Below are positions 25,378 to 33,481 of a stretch of 64,000 nt of DNA, one piece after another. Within the stretch, counting starts at the first letter, position 1. Every line of letters begins with the position of its first letter. Position numbers and translations under genes: made by a program. The stretch comes from Hyphomicrobiales bacterium. GTDB taxonomy: Bacteria; Pseudomonadota; Alphaproteobacteria; Rhizobiales; RI-29. The notes beneath the pieces were generated by a model, which was not told the DNA's origin, did no database searches, and saw only the letters and a list, made by a program, of their open reading frames with translations. Location: contig WGLQ01000007.1 in assembly GCA_016125495.1 (NCBI GenBank), positions 186,001-250,000 of the forward strand, written 5' to 3'.

Positions 25378-27309
25378 TCACTCCCAGAGACCCGCGAGGA
25401 CCGCCGGCAGTGCCCCGGCGAGTTCATCGGCGATGAGCCCCGGACCGAGCCGCGCTCCCGCCTCCCCGTGCAGCCAGACCGCCGCCGAGGCCGCCTCGAA
25501 CGCCGGCAACCCGTTCGCGAGCAACCCGAGCACGAGGCCGGCGAGCACGTCCCCGCTTCCCGCCGTCGCGAGCCACGGCGGAGCATTGTCGGCGATCGAC
25601 GCGCGCCCGTCCGGCGCCGCAACGACGGTATCGGGTCCTTTCAGTACGACCACCGCACCGCACTGGCGGGCCGCCGCGCGGGCCTGCTCCAGGCGGCCCA
25701 TGTCGGCCTCGGCCGCGATCTCGGGCCAGAGCCGGGAGAACTCGCCGGCATGCGGCGTCAGAACCACGGGTCCGGTGCCCGTCGAGCGGATGGCGCGTGT
25801 GAGAGCTTCGAGGTTCGCCGCGTGACTGGTGAGGGCATCGGCATCGAGGACGGCGGCGGGCCCTGCAGCGAGCGCGGCGGCCACCATCCCGCGGGTCTCG
25901 GCCCCGACCCCGGCGCCAGGGCCGACCAGCACCGCATTGAGGCGGCGGTCGGCGAGCATGTCTGCCAGCCCGGCCCAGCCGGCCACCTTGCGCACCATGA
26001 TGCCCGTGAGGTGCGCGGCGTTGACGAAGGCCGCATCCGGGGGGCTCGCGACGGTCACGAGACCGGCGAGCCGGGCGGCGCCGGCGGCAGCAAGACGCGC
26101 CGCCCCCGTCGAGAGCGCGCCACCCGAGACGACGACCGCATGGCCGCGCGCATATTTGTGCGCCTCCGAGCGCGGTGGGGGCAGAACGTGCCGCCAGAGC
26201 TCCGGCCCATTGCGCCAAACCCGTGGGCCGATCGCCGCCAGAACGTCGCCCGCAATGGAGATGTCGAAGCAGTGCACCCGCCCGCAGAGGGCACGTCCCG
26301 GCATCAGCAGATGGCCCGGCTTCAGGCGAAAGAACGTCGCTGTCGCCGTCGCGCGGAAAGCGCCGCCACGCACGCGGCCTGTCTCACCGTCGAGCCCACT
26401 CGGCACATCGACCGCGATGACCGGCACCCCGGTCGCGGCAATGGCATCGGCGAGCCCGACGAGCCCCGGCGCAAGATCACGCGTGAGACCGGCGCCGAAG
26501 AGGGCATCGATGTAGAGGTCGGCTTCCGGCGGTCTCATGCGATCGGCATCCCCGGCCGCGATCGGAACGACCCGCCCGCTCCAGTCACTCGCTGCCCGCG
26601 CCGCATCCCCGACGAGCGCCGATCGCTCGCCGAGCAGATGCACCGACACCTGGTAGCCCGCCTCCGCGAGCCTCGCGGCCGCTACGAAGCCGTCGCCGCC
26701 GTTGTTGCCGGGCCCGGCGAGCACCACGATCCGCCCGCCGGGCATGACATGGAGGCGCGCGAGCGCCGCGACCGCCGCGCCCGCCTTCAGCATGAGATCG
26801 TAACCCGACGTGCCGCCCGCGATCGTCGCGCGGTCCGCCGCCGCCATTTCGCCCGGGGTCAGCAGTTCGTTGGCCGTCTCGCCGGGGCGGCGCTCGACGA
26901 GCGCTCCATCGCCCGCATCCGGATACTGTGAAAGCTCGATCAGATTGCCGTCCGGATCGCGACAATAAACCGAGCGGATCGGCCCCGCCGCACCGGTGCG
27001 TGCGACCGGCCCTTCGATGATCGCCACGCCAGCGGCCTCGAGACGGGCCATGGCCGCCGCGAGGTCGTCAACCACGAAGCAGAGATCGCCCGAGCCCGGG
27101 GTCGGCCGATCGGCCTTGGGCTCGAACGTGCGGTCCGCGGCATGCAGGTTGATCTTCTGGCGTGTCCGGCCGGCCCCGAAGGTGAGTGCGCGGCGCCCCG
27201 CGCCGAAGACTTCCGCGCGCATGCCGATGGCGTGCTCGTAGAACGCCACCGTCGCTTCGATGGAGGCCACCGTGAGCACGAGGTGGTCCAGGCGTTCGAT
27301 TGCCATCAT
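25378..27309 (-). CDS. nnr: VOC-domain fused to bifunctional NAD(P)H-hydrate repair enzyme Nnr
   Basis: 643 residues in one uninterrupted frame, with GGAGG just before the start. Residues 1-130 are a vicinal-oxygen-chelate (glyoxalase-like) domain: RLDHLVLTVASIEATVAFYE, RQKINLHAA and SVYCRDPDGNLIELSQYP. Residues 147-360 are the NAD(P)HX epimerase (YjeF_N): NELLTPGEMAAADR, GPGNNGGDGFVAA (199-211), AVDVPSGLDGETG. Residues 365-640 are the ADP/ATP-dependent NAD(P)HX dehydratase: TPHAGEFSRL, VLKGPDTVVA and LATAGSGDVLAGL. The two C-terminal parts repair hydrated NAD(P)H. Nnr normally starts at the LLTP segment; the VOC fusion is unusual. It is divergent from glnB-glnA, its usual neighbour in rhizobia. 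Confidence 0.93.
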   Translation of the reverse strand: MMAIERLDHLVLTVASIEATVAFYEHAIGMRAEVFGAGRRALTFGAGRTRQKINLHAADRTFEPKADRPTPGSGDLCFVVDDLAAAMARLEAAGVAIIEGPVARTGAAGPIRSVYCRDPDGNLIELSQYPDAGDGALVERRPGETANELLTPGEMAAADRATIAGGTSGYDLMLKAGAAVAALARLHVMPGGRIVVLAGPGNNGGDGFVAAARLAEAGYQVSVHLLGERSALVGDAARAASDWSGRVVPIAAGDADRMRPPEADLYIDALFGAGLTRDLAPGLVGLADAIAATGVPVIAVDVPSGLDGETGRVRGGAFRATATATFFRLKPGHLLMPGRALCGRVHCFDISIAGDVLAAIGPRVWRNGPELWRHVLPPPRSEAHKYARGHAVVVSGGALSTGAARLAAAGAARLAGLVTVASPPDAAFVNAAHLTGIMVRKVAGWAGLADMLADRRLNAVLVGPGAGVGAETRGMVAAALAAGPAAVLDADALTSHAANLEALTRAIRSTGTGPVVLTPHAGEFSRLWPEIAAEADMGRLEQARAAARQCGAVVVLKGPDTVVAAPDGRASIADNAPPWLATAGSGDVLAGLVLGLLANGLPAFEAASAAVWLHGEAGARLGPGLIADELAGALPAVLAGLWE

Positions 27310-27484
27310 GTGCCTCCGCTGCGCCCTCGACCGGTCGCGACACGGGTCGAACCGCCCATTTTCTGCTCACGAATTAGGCACGACGCCCAAGATTCGAGCA
27401 ATTCCACATATTCCGAGGCCCGGCCCACGGCCCGCCGCGACGAATCTGCCAACAGATCCCGATATCGCACACGCGTGACTCGAA

Positions 27485-27501
27485 TTGGCACGCATCATGC
27501 T
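27485..27501 (+). promoter_or_regulatory. Sigma-54 promoter of glnB-glnA
   Basis: TTGGCACGCATCATGCT: the -24 GG (27487-27488) and -12 GC (27499-27500) are exactly 10 nt apart, and the -24 element TTGGCACG is a full consensus match. Transcription would start near 27512, about 37 nt before the glnB start. glnBA operons are classic NtrC/sigma-54 targets. I did not find a clean NtrC-binding palindrome upstream. Confidence 0.85.
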
Positions 27502-27521
27502 TAATGGTCCGGCAACGATAG

Positions 27522-27887
<366 letters not shown>

Positions 27888-27912
27888 GCAACGACGAATG
27901 ACGAGCGGCCAT

Positions 27913-27951
27913 GGCTCGCGGCTCGATGGCGGCAGGTTCCGCCCGCGAGCC
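27913..27951 (+). other. Hairpin in the glnB-glnA spacer
   Basis: A perfect 9-bp stem, GGCTCGCGG (27913-27921) with CCGCGAGCC (27943-27951), enclosing 21 nt. There is no following T run, so it is not a standard terminator; it may be a processing or stability hairpin that sets different levels of glnB and glnA. Further on, TTGACAGTCAA (28045-28055) is a perfect 11-nt palindrome just before the glnA ribosome-binding site. Confidence 0.5.
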
Positions 27952-28070
27952 GACGCGGCCGCAAGCATGTGAACCTACCGGCCTGTCCGGGCCCAATGAG
28001 CTCTTCCCGGGCGGTCCGCGAGGAATGAAATATCGGAACCAGGTTTGACAGTCAAAGAGAGGGGTCTTCC

Positions 28071-29477
28071 ATGGATGCCAACGAACTTCTCAAGAAGCTG
28101 AAGGACGACAACGTCGCCTTCGTCGACATGCGTTTCACCGATCCGCGTGGCAAGATGCACCACGTGACGCAGGACATCTCGACCATCGACGAGAGCGTGT
28201 TCACGGACGGCATCATGTTCGATGGCTCGTCCATCGCTGGCTGGAAGGACATCTCGCAGTCGGACATGGCGCTCATTCCCCAGCCGGACACCGCTCACAT
28301 CGACCCCTTCTTTGCCGACACCACCATGGCGATCTTCTGCAACGTGGTGGAGCCGACGACGGGCGAGGCCTATGAGCGCGACCCGCGCAGCACGGCAGAG
28401 CGCGCCGCGGCCTACCTGCGCTCGACCGGCATCGGCGACACCGCATATTTCGGTCCCGAGGCCGAGTTCTTCATCTTCGACGACGTGCGCTTCCGCGTCG
28501 ACACCTACAATTCCTCCTTCCGTGTCGACTCGAGCGAGTTGCCCTCCAACTCCGACACCGAATACGAGATGGGCAACCTTGCCCACCGCCCGCGCATCAA
28601 GGGTGGATATTTCCCGGTCCCGCCGGTCGACAGCTGCCAGGACATGCGCTCCGAGATGCTGACGGTGATGTCCGAGATGGGCGTCGTCGTCGAGAAGCAC
28701 CACCACGAGGTCGCCTCCGCCCAGCATGAGCTCGGCGTCAAGTTCGGCCACATGGTCACGATGGCCGACCACATGCAGATCTACAAGTACGTGGTCCACA
28801 ACGTGGCGCACGCCTGGGGCAAGACGGCGACTTTCATGCCCAAGCCCGTGTTCGGCGACAACGGCAGCGGCATGCACGTCCACCAGTCGATCTTCAAGAA
28901 CGGTCAGCCAATGTTCGCCGGCTCGCAGTACGCCGATCTCTCGGAGACGGCGCTCTACTACATCGGCGGCATCCTGAAGCACGCCAAGTCGCTCAACGCC
29001 TTCACCAACCCCTCGACCAACTCCTTCAAGCGTCTGGTTCCGGGCTACGAGGCGCCGGTGCTGCTGGCATATTCCTCCAGGAACCGCTCGGCCTCGTGCC
29101 GCATCCCGTTCGTCGCCTCTCCGAAGGGCAAGCGCGTCGAAGTGCGCTTCCCCGACCCGACGGCGAACCCATACCTTGCATTTTCCGCCATGCTGATGGC
29201 GGGCCTCGACGGCATTGTGAACAAGATCCATCCGGGCGACGCGATGGACAAGAACCTCTACGATCTGCCGCCGGAGGAACTGCAGGAGATCCCGACCGTC
29301 TGCCGCACGCTGCGCGAAGCCTGCGAGAGCGTCGATGCGGACCGCGAGTATCTCAAGGCCGGCAACGTCTTCACCGACGACCAGATCGATGGCTACATCG
29401 AGCTGAAGATGGAGGAGTGCGAGCGCTACGAGATGTCGCCGCACCCGATCGAGTACGACATGTACTACTCGGCCTGA
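28071..29477 (+). CDS. glnA: Type I glutamine synthetase
   Basis: 468 residues, the standard GSI length. It makes glutamine from glutamate, ammonia and ATP as a dodecamer. Visible signatures are [41 protein letters not shown], the ATP-binding [33 protein letters not shown] and [20 protein letters not shown]. The adenylylation site is Tyr397 in [10 protein letters not shown], so activity should be controlled by GlnE. The start at 28071 is preceded by AGAGAGGGG. It is the second gene of the glnBA operon and is followed by a clear terminator. Confidence 0.98.
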   Translation: MDANELLKKLKDDNVAFVDMRFTDPRGKMHHVTQDISTIDESVFTDGIMFDGSSIAGWKDISQSDMALIPQPDTAHIDPFFADTTMAIFCNVVEPTTGEAYERDPRSTAERAAAYLRSTGIGDTAYFGPEAEFFIFDDVRFRVDTYNSSFRVDSSELPSNSDTEYEMGNLAHRPRIKGGYFPVPPVDSCQDMRSEMLTVMSEMGVVVEKHHHEVASAQHELGVKFGHMVTMADHMQIYKYVVHNVAHAWGKTATFMPKPVFGDNGSGMHVHQSIFKNGQPMFAGSQYADLSETALYYIGGILKHAKSLNAFTNPSTNSFKRLVPGYEAPVLLAYSSRNRSASCRIPFVASPKGKRVEVRFPDPTANPYLAFSAMLMAGLDGIVNKIHPGDAMDKNLYDLPPEELQEIPTVCRTLREACESVDADREYLKAGNVFTDDQIDGYIELKMEECERYEMSPHPIEYDMYYSA

Positions 29478-29500
29478 AATCGGCCGGACCGCAACCTCGG

Positions 29501-29530
29501 AAAGGGAGCTTCGGCTCCCTTTCTCGTTTC
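29501..29530 (+). terminator. Rho-independent terminator of glnBA
   Basis: AAAGGGAGC (29501-29509), tetraloop TTCG, GCTCCCTTT (29514-29522): a perfect 9-bp stem ending in TTT and followed by CTCGTTTCT. It lies 23 nt after the glnA stop. Confidence 0.9.
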
Positions 29531-29583
29531 TGCTCGGGCGTTCGCCGGCAGCCGACACCAAGCGCACCAGCTGACGCCATCCG

Positions 29584-30735
29584 TTACTTCCAGGGCCGCC
29601 AGTACGCGATCCGCCCGCCCGCGACCGTCATCCGGACGGCCGGGTTCTCCCCTCCATTCCAATCCAGAACGACCACATCGGCCCTGGCGCCGGGCGCCAG
29701 CCGGCCACGATCGCCGAGCCGCATCGCACGCGCCGCATTCGTCGAGATGAGCGGCCACACCGAGGCCAAATCCGTACCTTGGCGCCCCGCCAGCCGTGCC
29801 GCGGCCTGCAGCAGGCTCGGATAATAATAATCCGAGGCGAGCACCGTACAGGAGCCGTCGAGAACCGCCGCGGTGGCATCGAGAGCGCCATTGTGGCTTC
29901 CGCCACGCATGACGTTCGGCGCCCCGAGGATGATATCCTCCCCACGGCCCGAAGCTTCGCGTGCGACGACCTCGGCCATCGGAAACTCGACGGCCGCAAC
30001 TCCGAAGTCGCGGTAGAACGCGCGCTCCTCGCGCGTGCGCTCGTCGTGGGAAAGGAGAACGATACCCCGATCACGTGCCAACGCGGCCATGCGCCGGATG
30101 CCCGCCTCCACCTCCCCCCGGCGCTCCCAGATCGCGGCAACGCGCGCGATATAGTCCTCACTGGAGACGCCCGCGCGCTCGGCCCAGAGCCGCAGCTTGG
30201 GGAGTTGTCCCACCGTCAGCTTGGGAACGATCGGGGTGACATGATCATTGAACGCGAGTGCGGGGCGCGGCTCCGTCGCGAACCAGCGCTCGACGAGCGG
30301 CACCGCATCCATAGCGAACGTCTCCCAGCGCAATTGCACCCTGTGGTCGACCGCCAGCCTCGGCCGCGTCGCCGCCAGCGCCTCCATGAACGCGGCGGCA
30401 CTCCCCATGCCTCGAAGCCCCGGCTCCCAGCTGACGGTCAGACCATGGAAGGCCGTGGTGATGCCGTTCGCCGCCAGCGCGCCATCGATCGCCTGCAGGG
30501 CGACCGGCCCGGCGACATCGACGCCCGGCCTCGGCATCAGGTCGCGCTCGAAGGCATCGCCATGCACATCGACGATGCCCGGTAGGACGAGCATGCCGCG
30601 CGCGTCGATACGCTTTGCCCGTGAGCCGGCGTGTTCCAGGATGCGACCGTCACCGATCGCCAGATCGCCCTCCCCGAACGCCCCCCCTGCATCGAGGACC
30701 CGACCACCCGCCAGCACGAATTCCTCTTCGACCAT
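29584..30735 (-). CDS. phnM: Alpha-D-ribose 1-methylphosphonate 5-triphosphate diphosphatase
   Basis: 383 residues, close to E. coli PhnM (378). This amidohydrolase-superfamily enzyme removes pyrophosphate from the triphosphate intermediate of the C-P lyase route of phosphonate breakdown. Metal-site contexts are visible: LPGIVDVHGDAFERDLMPRP, LAFNDHVTPIVPK, GIVLLSHDERTREE, APNVMRGGSHNG and LASDYYYPSL. No phnGHIJKL genes lie in the window, so it is separated from its usual operon. It is divergent from the phosphonate-type transporter (101 nt). Alternative: a related amidohydrolase acting on another substrate, but the match to PhnM blocks is strong. Confidence 0.93.
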   Translation of the reverse strand: MVEEEFVLAGGRVLDAGGAFGEGDLAIGDGRILEHAGSRAKRIDARGMLVLPGIVDVHGDAFERDLMPRPGVDVAGPVALQAIDGALAANGITTAFHGLTVSWEPGLRGMGSAAAFMEALAATRPRLAVDHRVQLRWETFAMDAVPLVERWFATEPRPALAFNDHVTPIVPKLTVGQLPKLRLWAERAGVSSEDYIARVAAIWERRGEVEAGIRRMAALARDRGIVLLSHDERTREERAFYRDFGVAAVEFPMAEVVAREASGRGEDIILGAPNVMRGGSHNGALDATAAVLDGSCTVLASDYYYPSLLQAAARLAGRQGTDLASVWPLISTNAARAMRLGDRGRLAPGARADVVVLDWNGGENPAVRMTVAGGRIAYWRPWK

Positions 30736-30753
30736 CTGTCACATCCCTGAAAC
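30736..30753. promoter_or_regulatory. Possible Pho box between phnM and phnD
   Basis: CTGTCAC-ATCC-CTGAAAC: two 7-nt direct repeats, 11 nt apart, resembling the PhoB consensus CTGTCAT-N4-CTGTCAC (the second half matches the consensus half at 5 of 7). It abuts the phnM start, where it also covers the ribosome-binding site, and lies 84 nt before the phnD start. Weak evidence. Confidence 0.3.
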
Positions 30754-30836
30754 GTTCGGAGCCTACTTGCAGGTCGCGGCGTCGTTAGCAGGACACGCCG
30801 CGTTGGTCCATGCGAGAATGAAGGGGGAGGGGGTCC

Positions 30837-31655
30837 ATGAGGTTCCTCAGGAGGATGGCGCTCGCCGCCATGACCGCGATCGCGGTTGTCACCGGACAGT
30901 CGGTGGCGCAGGCCATGGACAAAATTACCCTGGCCGTCACGGACATCGAGGGCCTCGAGGCCCTGCAGACGGAATTCGGACCCTTCCGTGACGCGCTCGC
31001 GAGCGCCACTGGCCTCGAGGTGGAATTTTTTCCGGTCTCCAGCCGCACCGCAGCCGTCGAGGGGATGACCGCCGGCCAGGCGGATTTCGTTCTCACCGGC
31101 CCGGCCGAATACGTCGTGATCCGTGAACTCACCAAGTCGCGCATCGTGGTAGGCTGGCAGCGCCCCGACTACTACGGTCAGATCGTCGTCATGGCGAAAG
31201 GCCCGATCCGCTCACCCGAGGACTTGCGCGGCAAGACGGTCGCATTCGGTTCCATCGGCTCGACCTCCCAGCAGCTCGGGCCAGCCCAGTCGCTCGCCGA
31301 CCTCGGCCTCGCGTACAACGTCGACTACACCGCCCAGATCATCAAGCGCAACGTCGCCGTCGAGGCTCTCATTCGGGGAGACATCGCGGGCGTCGGCATG
31401 AACAGGACGCATCTCGAGAAGGTCCGCGAGGCCTATCCCGACGAGGCCTTTTCGGTCATCGCCCGCGGTCGCGATCTGCCGAACGATCTCCTCGTTGCAC
31501 GCGCCGAAGTGCCGGAGGAAATCGTCGAGAAGGTGCGCAAGGCCTTCGTCGAGCAGGGCCCCGCGCTGATGGCCGCGGTGCTCCAGGGGGACGATAACAA
31601 GAAGTACACCGGCGGCACGTTCATCACCGATCTCGCGGATCGCGACTACGACTAA
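30837..31655 (+). CDS. phnD: PhnD-type phosphonate/phosphite-binding protein, apparently cut short by a TAA
   Basis: 272 residues with a signal peptide (MALAAMTAIAVVTGQSVAQA) and the PhnD-family periplasmic-binding fold: VEFFPVSSRTAAVEGMTAGQ, GPAEYVVIRELT, LRGKTVAFGSIGSTSQQLGP, RGDIAGVGMNRTHLEKV and VARAEVPEEIVEKV. The protein ends DRDYD at a TAA (31653-31655), but the same frame continues for 19 more coding codons to a TGA at 31713-31715, reading VRAMYKNIGVDTFTAFVGD, which looks like the family's normal C-terminus. A TAC-to-TAA change would explain this. Loss of the last 20 residues may or may not abolish binding. Ligand (phosphonate, phosphite or another anion) cannot be decided from sequence. 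Confidence 0.85.
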   Translation: MRFLRRMALAAMTAIAVVTGQSVAQAMDKITLAVTDIEGLEALQTEFGPFRDALASATGLEVEFFPVSSRTAAVEGMTAGQADFVLTGPAEYVVIRELTKSRIVVGWQRPDYYGQIVVMAKGPIRSPEDLRGKTVAFGSIGSTSQQLGPAQSLADLGLAYNVDYTAQIIKRNVAVEALIRGDIAGVGMNRTHLEKVREAYPDEAFSVIARGRDLPNDLLVARAEVPEEIVEKVRKAFVEQGPALMAAVLQGDDNKKYTGGTFITDLADRDYD

Positions 31656-31715
31656 GTCCGCGCCATGTACAAGAACATCGGCGTCGACACGTTCACCGCC
31701 TTCGTCGGCGACTGA
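31656..31715 (+). other. In-frame continuation of phnD beyond the stop codon
   Basis: Nineteen sense codons and a TGA in the phnD frame directly after the TAA. The encoded segment (VRAMYKNIGVDTFTAFVGD) reads as the missing C-terminal helix of the binding protein. It is the physical trace of a recent nonsense mutation, a sequencing error or, least likely, readthrough. Confidence 0.7.
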
Positions 31716-31728
31716 GATCGCCAGTGCG

Positions 31729-32621
31729 ATGACCGGGATACCGGAGAAGGGAGTCCGCGAGGGCTCCCCATTCGCCTTGAACGGGATCGACGCCAGCGGC
31801 CTCGGGCGCTGGCGCGTCTGCCCCGAAACCGGAGACGCGATCGGCAGCGTCGGCCATTTGGGGACAGCACCCGGCTCTTCGATCATCACGACACGCGGAC
31901 TCTCCAAGTCGTTCCCCGGTGGCCGCACGGTGCTGGAGAATGTCTCCGTTGACATCGCCGGCGACCGCGCCGTCGCCCTCATCGGTGCCAATGGGGCAGG
32001 AAAATCGACACTCCTGCGCTGCCTCGTCGGGCTCCTCCCTTTGAGTGCGGGCGAGGTGGAAATCCTCGGGGAGCGTTTTCCCACCAGCCGAACGCCGGTC
32101 AGCGCCGCCGTCTCAGAAGTCAGCTCGGCTTCGTCTTCCAGTTCCACGGCCTCGTCTCCCGCCTGAGCGCGCTCTCCAATGTCGTACACGGCGCGCTCGG
32201 ACGTGGCGGCGGCCCGCGCTCCTGGCACCAGGCGCTCGCGACATCGACGCTGAGGGCCGAGGCCCTCTCGGCGCTCGACCGGGTCGGACTCGCGGATCGT
32301 GCATTGACCCGGGCGGGTGAGCTTTCGGGCGGCCAATCCCAGCGCGTCGCGATCGCCAGGGCCATCGTCCACAAGCCGCGCCTCCTCATCGCCGACGAAC
32401 CCGTCGCAAGCCTCGATCCGGCTGCCGGCACCGAGGTCATGGAGCTTTTCCGGGCGCTGACGGACACCGGCGATCAGGCGATCGTCTATACGACCCACAA
32501 CATGGCCCATGCCCTCGCCTACTCCGACCGTGTCATCGCGTTGAGGGCCGGCTCGGTTGTCCTCGACGCCCCGACGCGGACCCTTTCTCACCGCGATCTG
32601 GAGCCGATCTACCGTGACTGA
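31729..32621 (+). pseudogene. phnC: PhnC-type ABC ATPase, frameshifted
   Basis: The two halves of one ABC ATPase lie in different frames. The first (31729 to a TGA at 32164-32166) has Walker A GANGAGKSTLL and the start of the helical domain. The second frame carries the Q-loop QLGFVFQFHGLV, signature LSGGQSQRVAIARA, Walker B LLIADEPVASLDP and H-loop YTTHN, ending at 32621. The switch falls around 32090-32110, and a single-base deletion (or two-base insertion) explains it. All catalytic motifs are intact otherwise, so the lesion is recent or a sequence error. The first 50 codons are not ABC-like, and the real start may be an in-frame TTG nearer 31860. It should energise the PhnD/PhnE importer. 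Confidence 0.85.
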
Positions 32622-33429
32622 GCGCATCTCGTCCGCCATGCCGTCGAACATGCCGTCACGGTTCGAACGGCTCTCGGCCATGCAGTTCGTCCTCCTCGTT
32701 GCGGTTCTAGCTCTCGTTGTCTCCTCCATCGCCGAGGTCGCACCCTCCCTCGAGCGGCTCTCGACGAGCGCACCGCGCGTCACCCGTCTCCTCGATCGCA
32801 TGTGGCCGCCGGACCTCGATCCCGCATTCCTCTCCCGCATGGCGCTGCGCCTCGTCGAAACGCTCCAGATCGCACTCGCCGGAACGGTGATCGGCGTCAC
32901 CCTGAGCTTTCCGCTCGCCTGGCTGTCGGCCAAGGGCCTTTCCCCTCTCGGTCCTTTCCGCTTCGTCCCCCGCGTGCTGATTTCCCTTTTTCGCACCGTA
33001 CCCGATCTCGTCTGGGCACTCGTCTTCGTGGTCGCCGTCGGGCTCGGGGCCGTCGCCGGAACTCTCACCATCGTCGTCGACACCATCGGCTTTTGCGGAC
33101 GCTTCTTTGCCGAGGCGATGGAGGATGCCGACAAGCGTCCCCAGGAGGCACTCGAGGCCATCGGTGCACGCCGCATCGACGTGCTGTTTGCGAGCGTCGT
33201 GCCTGACGCCCTCCCCTCCTTCATCAACACGGCGCTCTTTGCCCTCGAGAAGGCCGTGCGCTCCTCGGTCGTTCTGGGGCTGGTCGGCGCGGGTGGGATC
33301 GGCCAGGAACTGACCGCCGCATTCGAACTCTTCCAGTACCCAAAGGCCGCGACGATCATGATCGCGATTTTCGCCGTTGTGTTGCTGATGGAACAACTGA
33401 CAGACTGGTTGCGCCGCCGCATCGGTTGA
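32614..33429 (+). CDS. phnE: PhnE-type ABC transporter permease
   Basis: 271 residues from a GTG at 32614 that overlaps the ATPase stop by 8 nt and has GGAG upstream; an ATG 24 nt further in is an alternative. Membrane segments occur near residues 20-42, 75-105, 120-150 and 235-258. The binding-protein-dependent permease (EAA-like) loop is visible as EALEAIGARRIDVLFASVVPDALP, followed by SSVVLGLVGAGGIGQELTAAF, typical of phosphonate/phosphite PhnE. It is the last gene of the phnD-phnC-phnE transporter; unlike its two neighbours its frame is intact. Confidence 0.92.
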   Translation: MTERISSAMPSNMPSRFERLSAMQFVLLVAVLALVVSSIAEVAPSLERLSTSAPRVTRLLDRMWPPDLDPAFLSRMALRLVETLQIALAGTVIGVTLSFPLAWLSAKGLSPLGPFRFVPRVLISLFRTVPDLVWALVFVVAVGLGAVAGTLTIVVDTIGFCGRFFAEAMEDADKRPQEALEAIGARRIDVLFASVVPDALPSFINTALFALEKAVRSSVVLGLVGAGGIGQELTAAFELFQYPKAATIMIAIFAVVLLMEQLTDWLRRRIG

Positions 33430-33481
33430 GGCGGACCGCCTCGCACCCCGACGCTCGACGGCAATCCGGCGCACCGCCCGG

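Noticed and set aside
28045-28050. TTGACA just before glnA, as a possible sigma-70 -35 box
   Set aside because: The matching -10 position would fall on the glnA start codon, and no -10-like sequence is there; it is better seen as half of a small palindrome.
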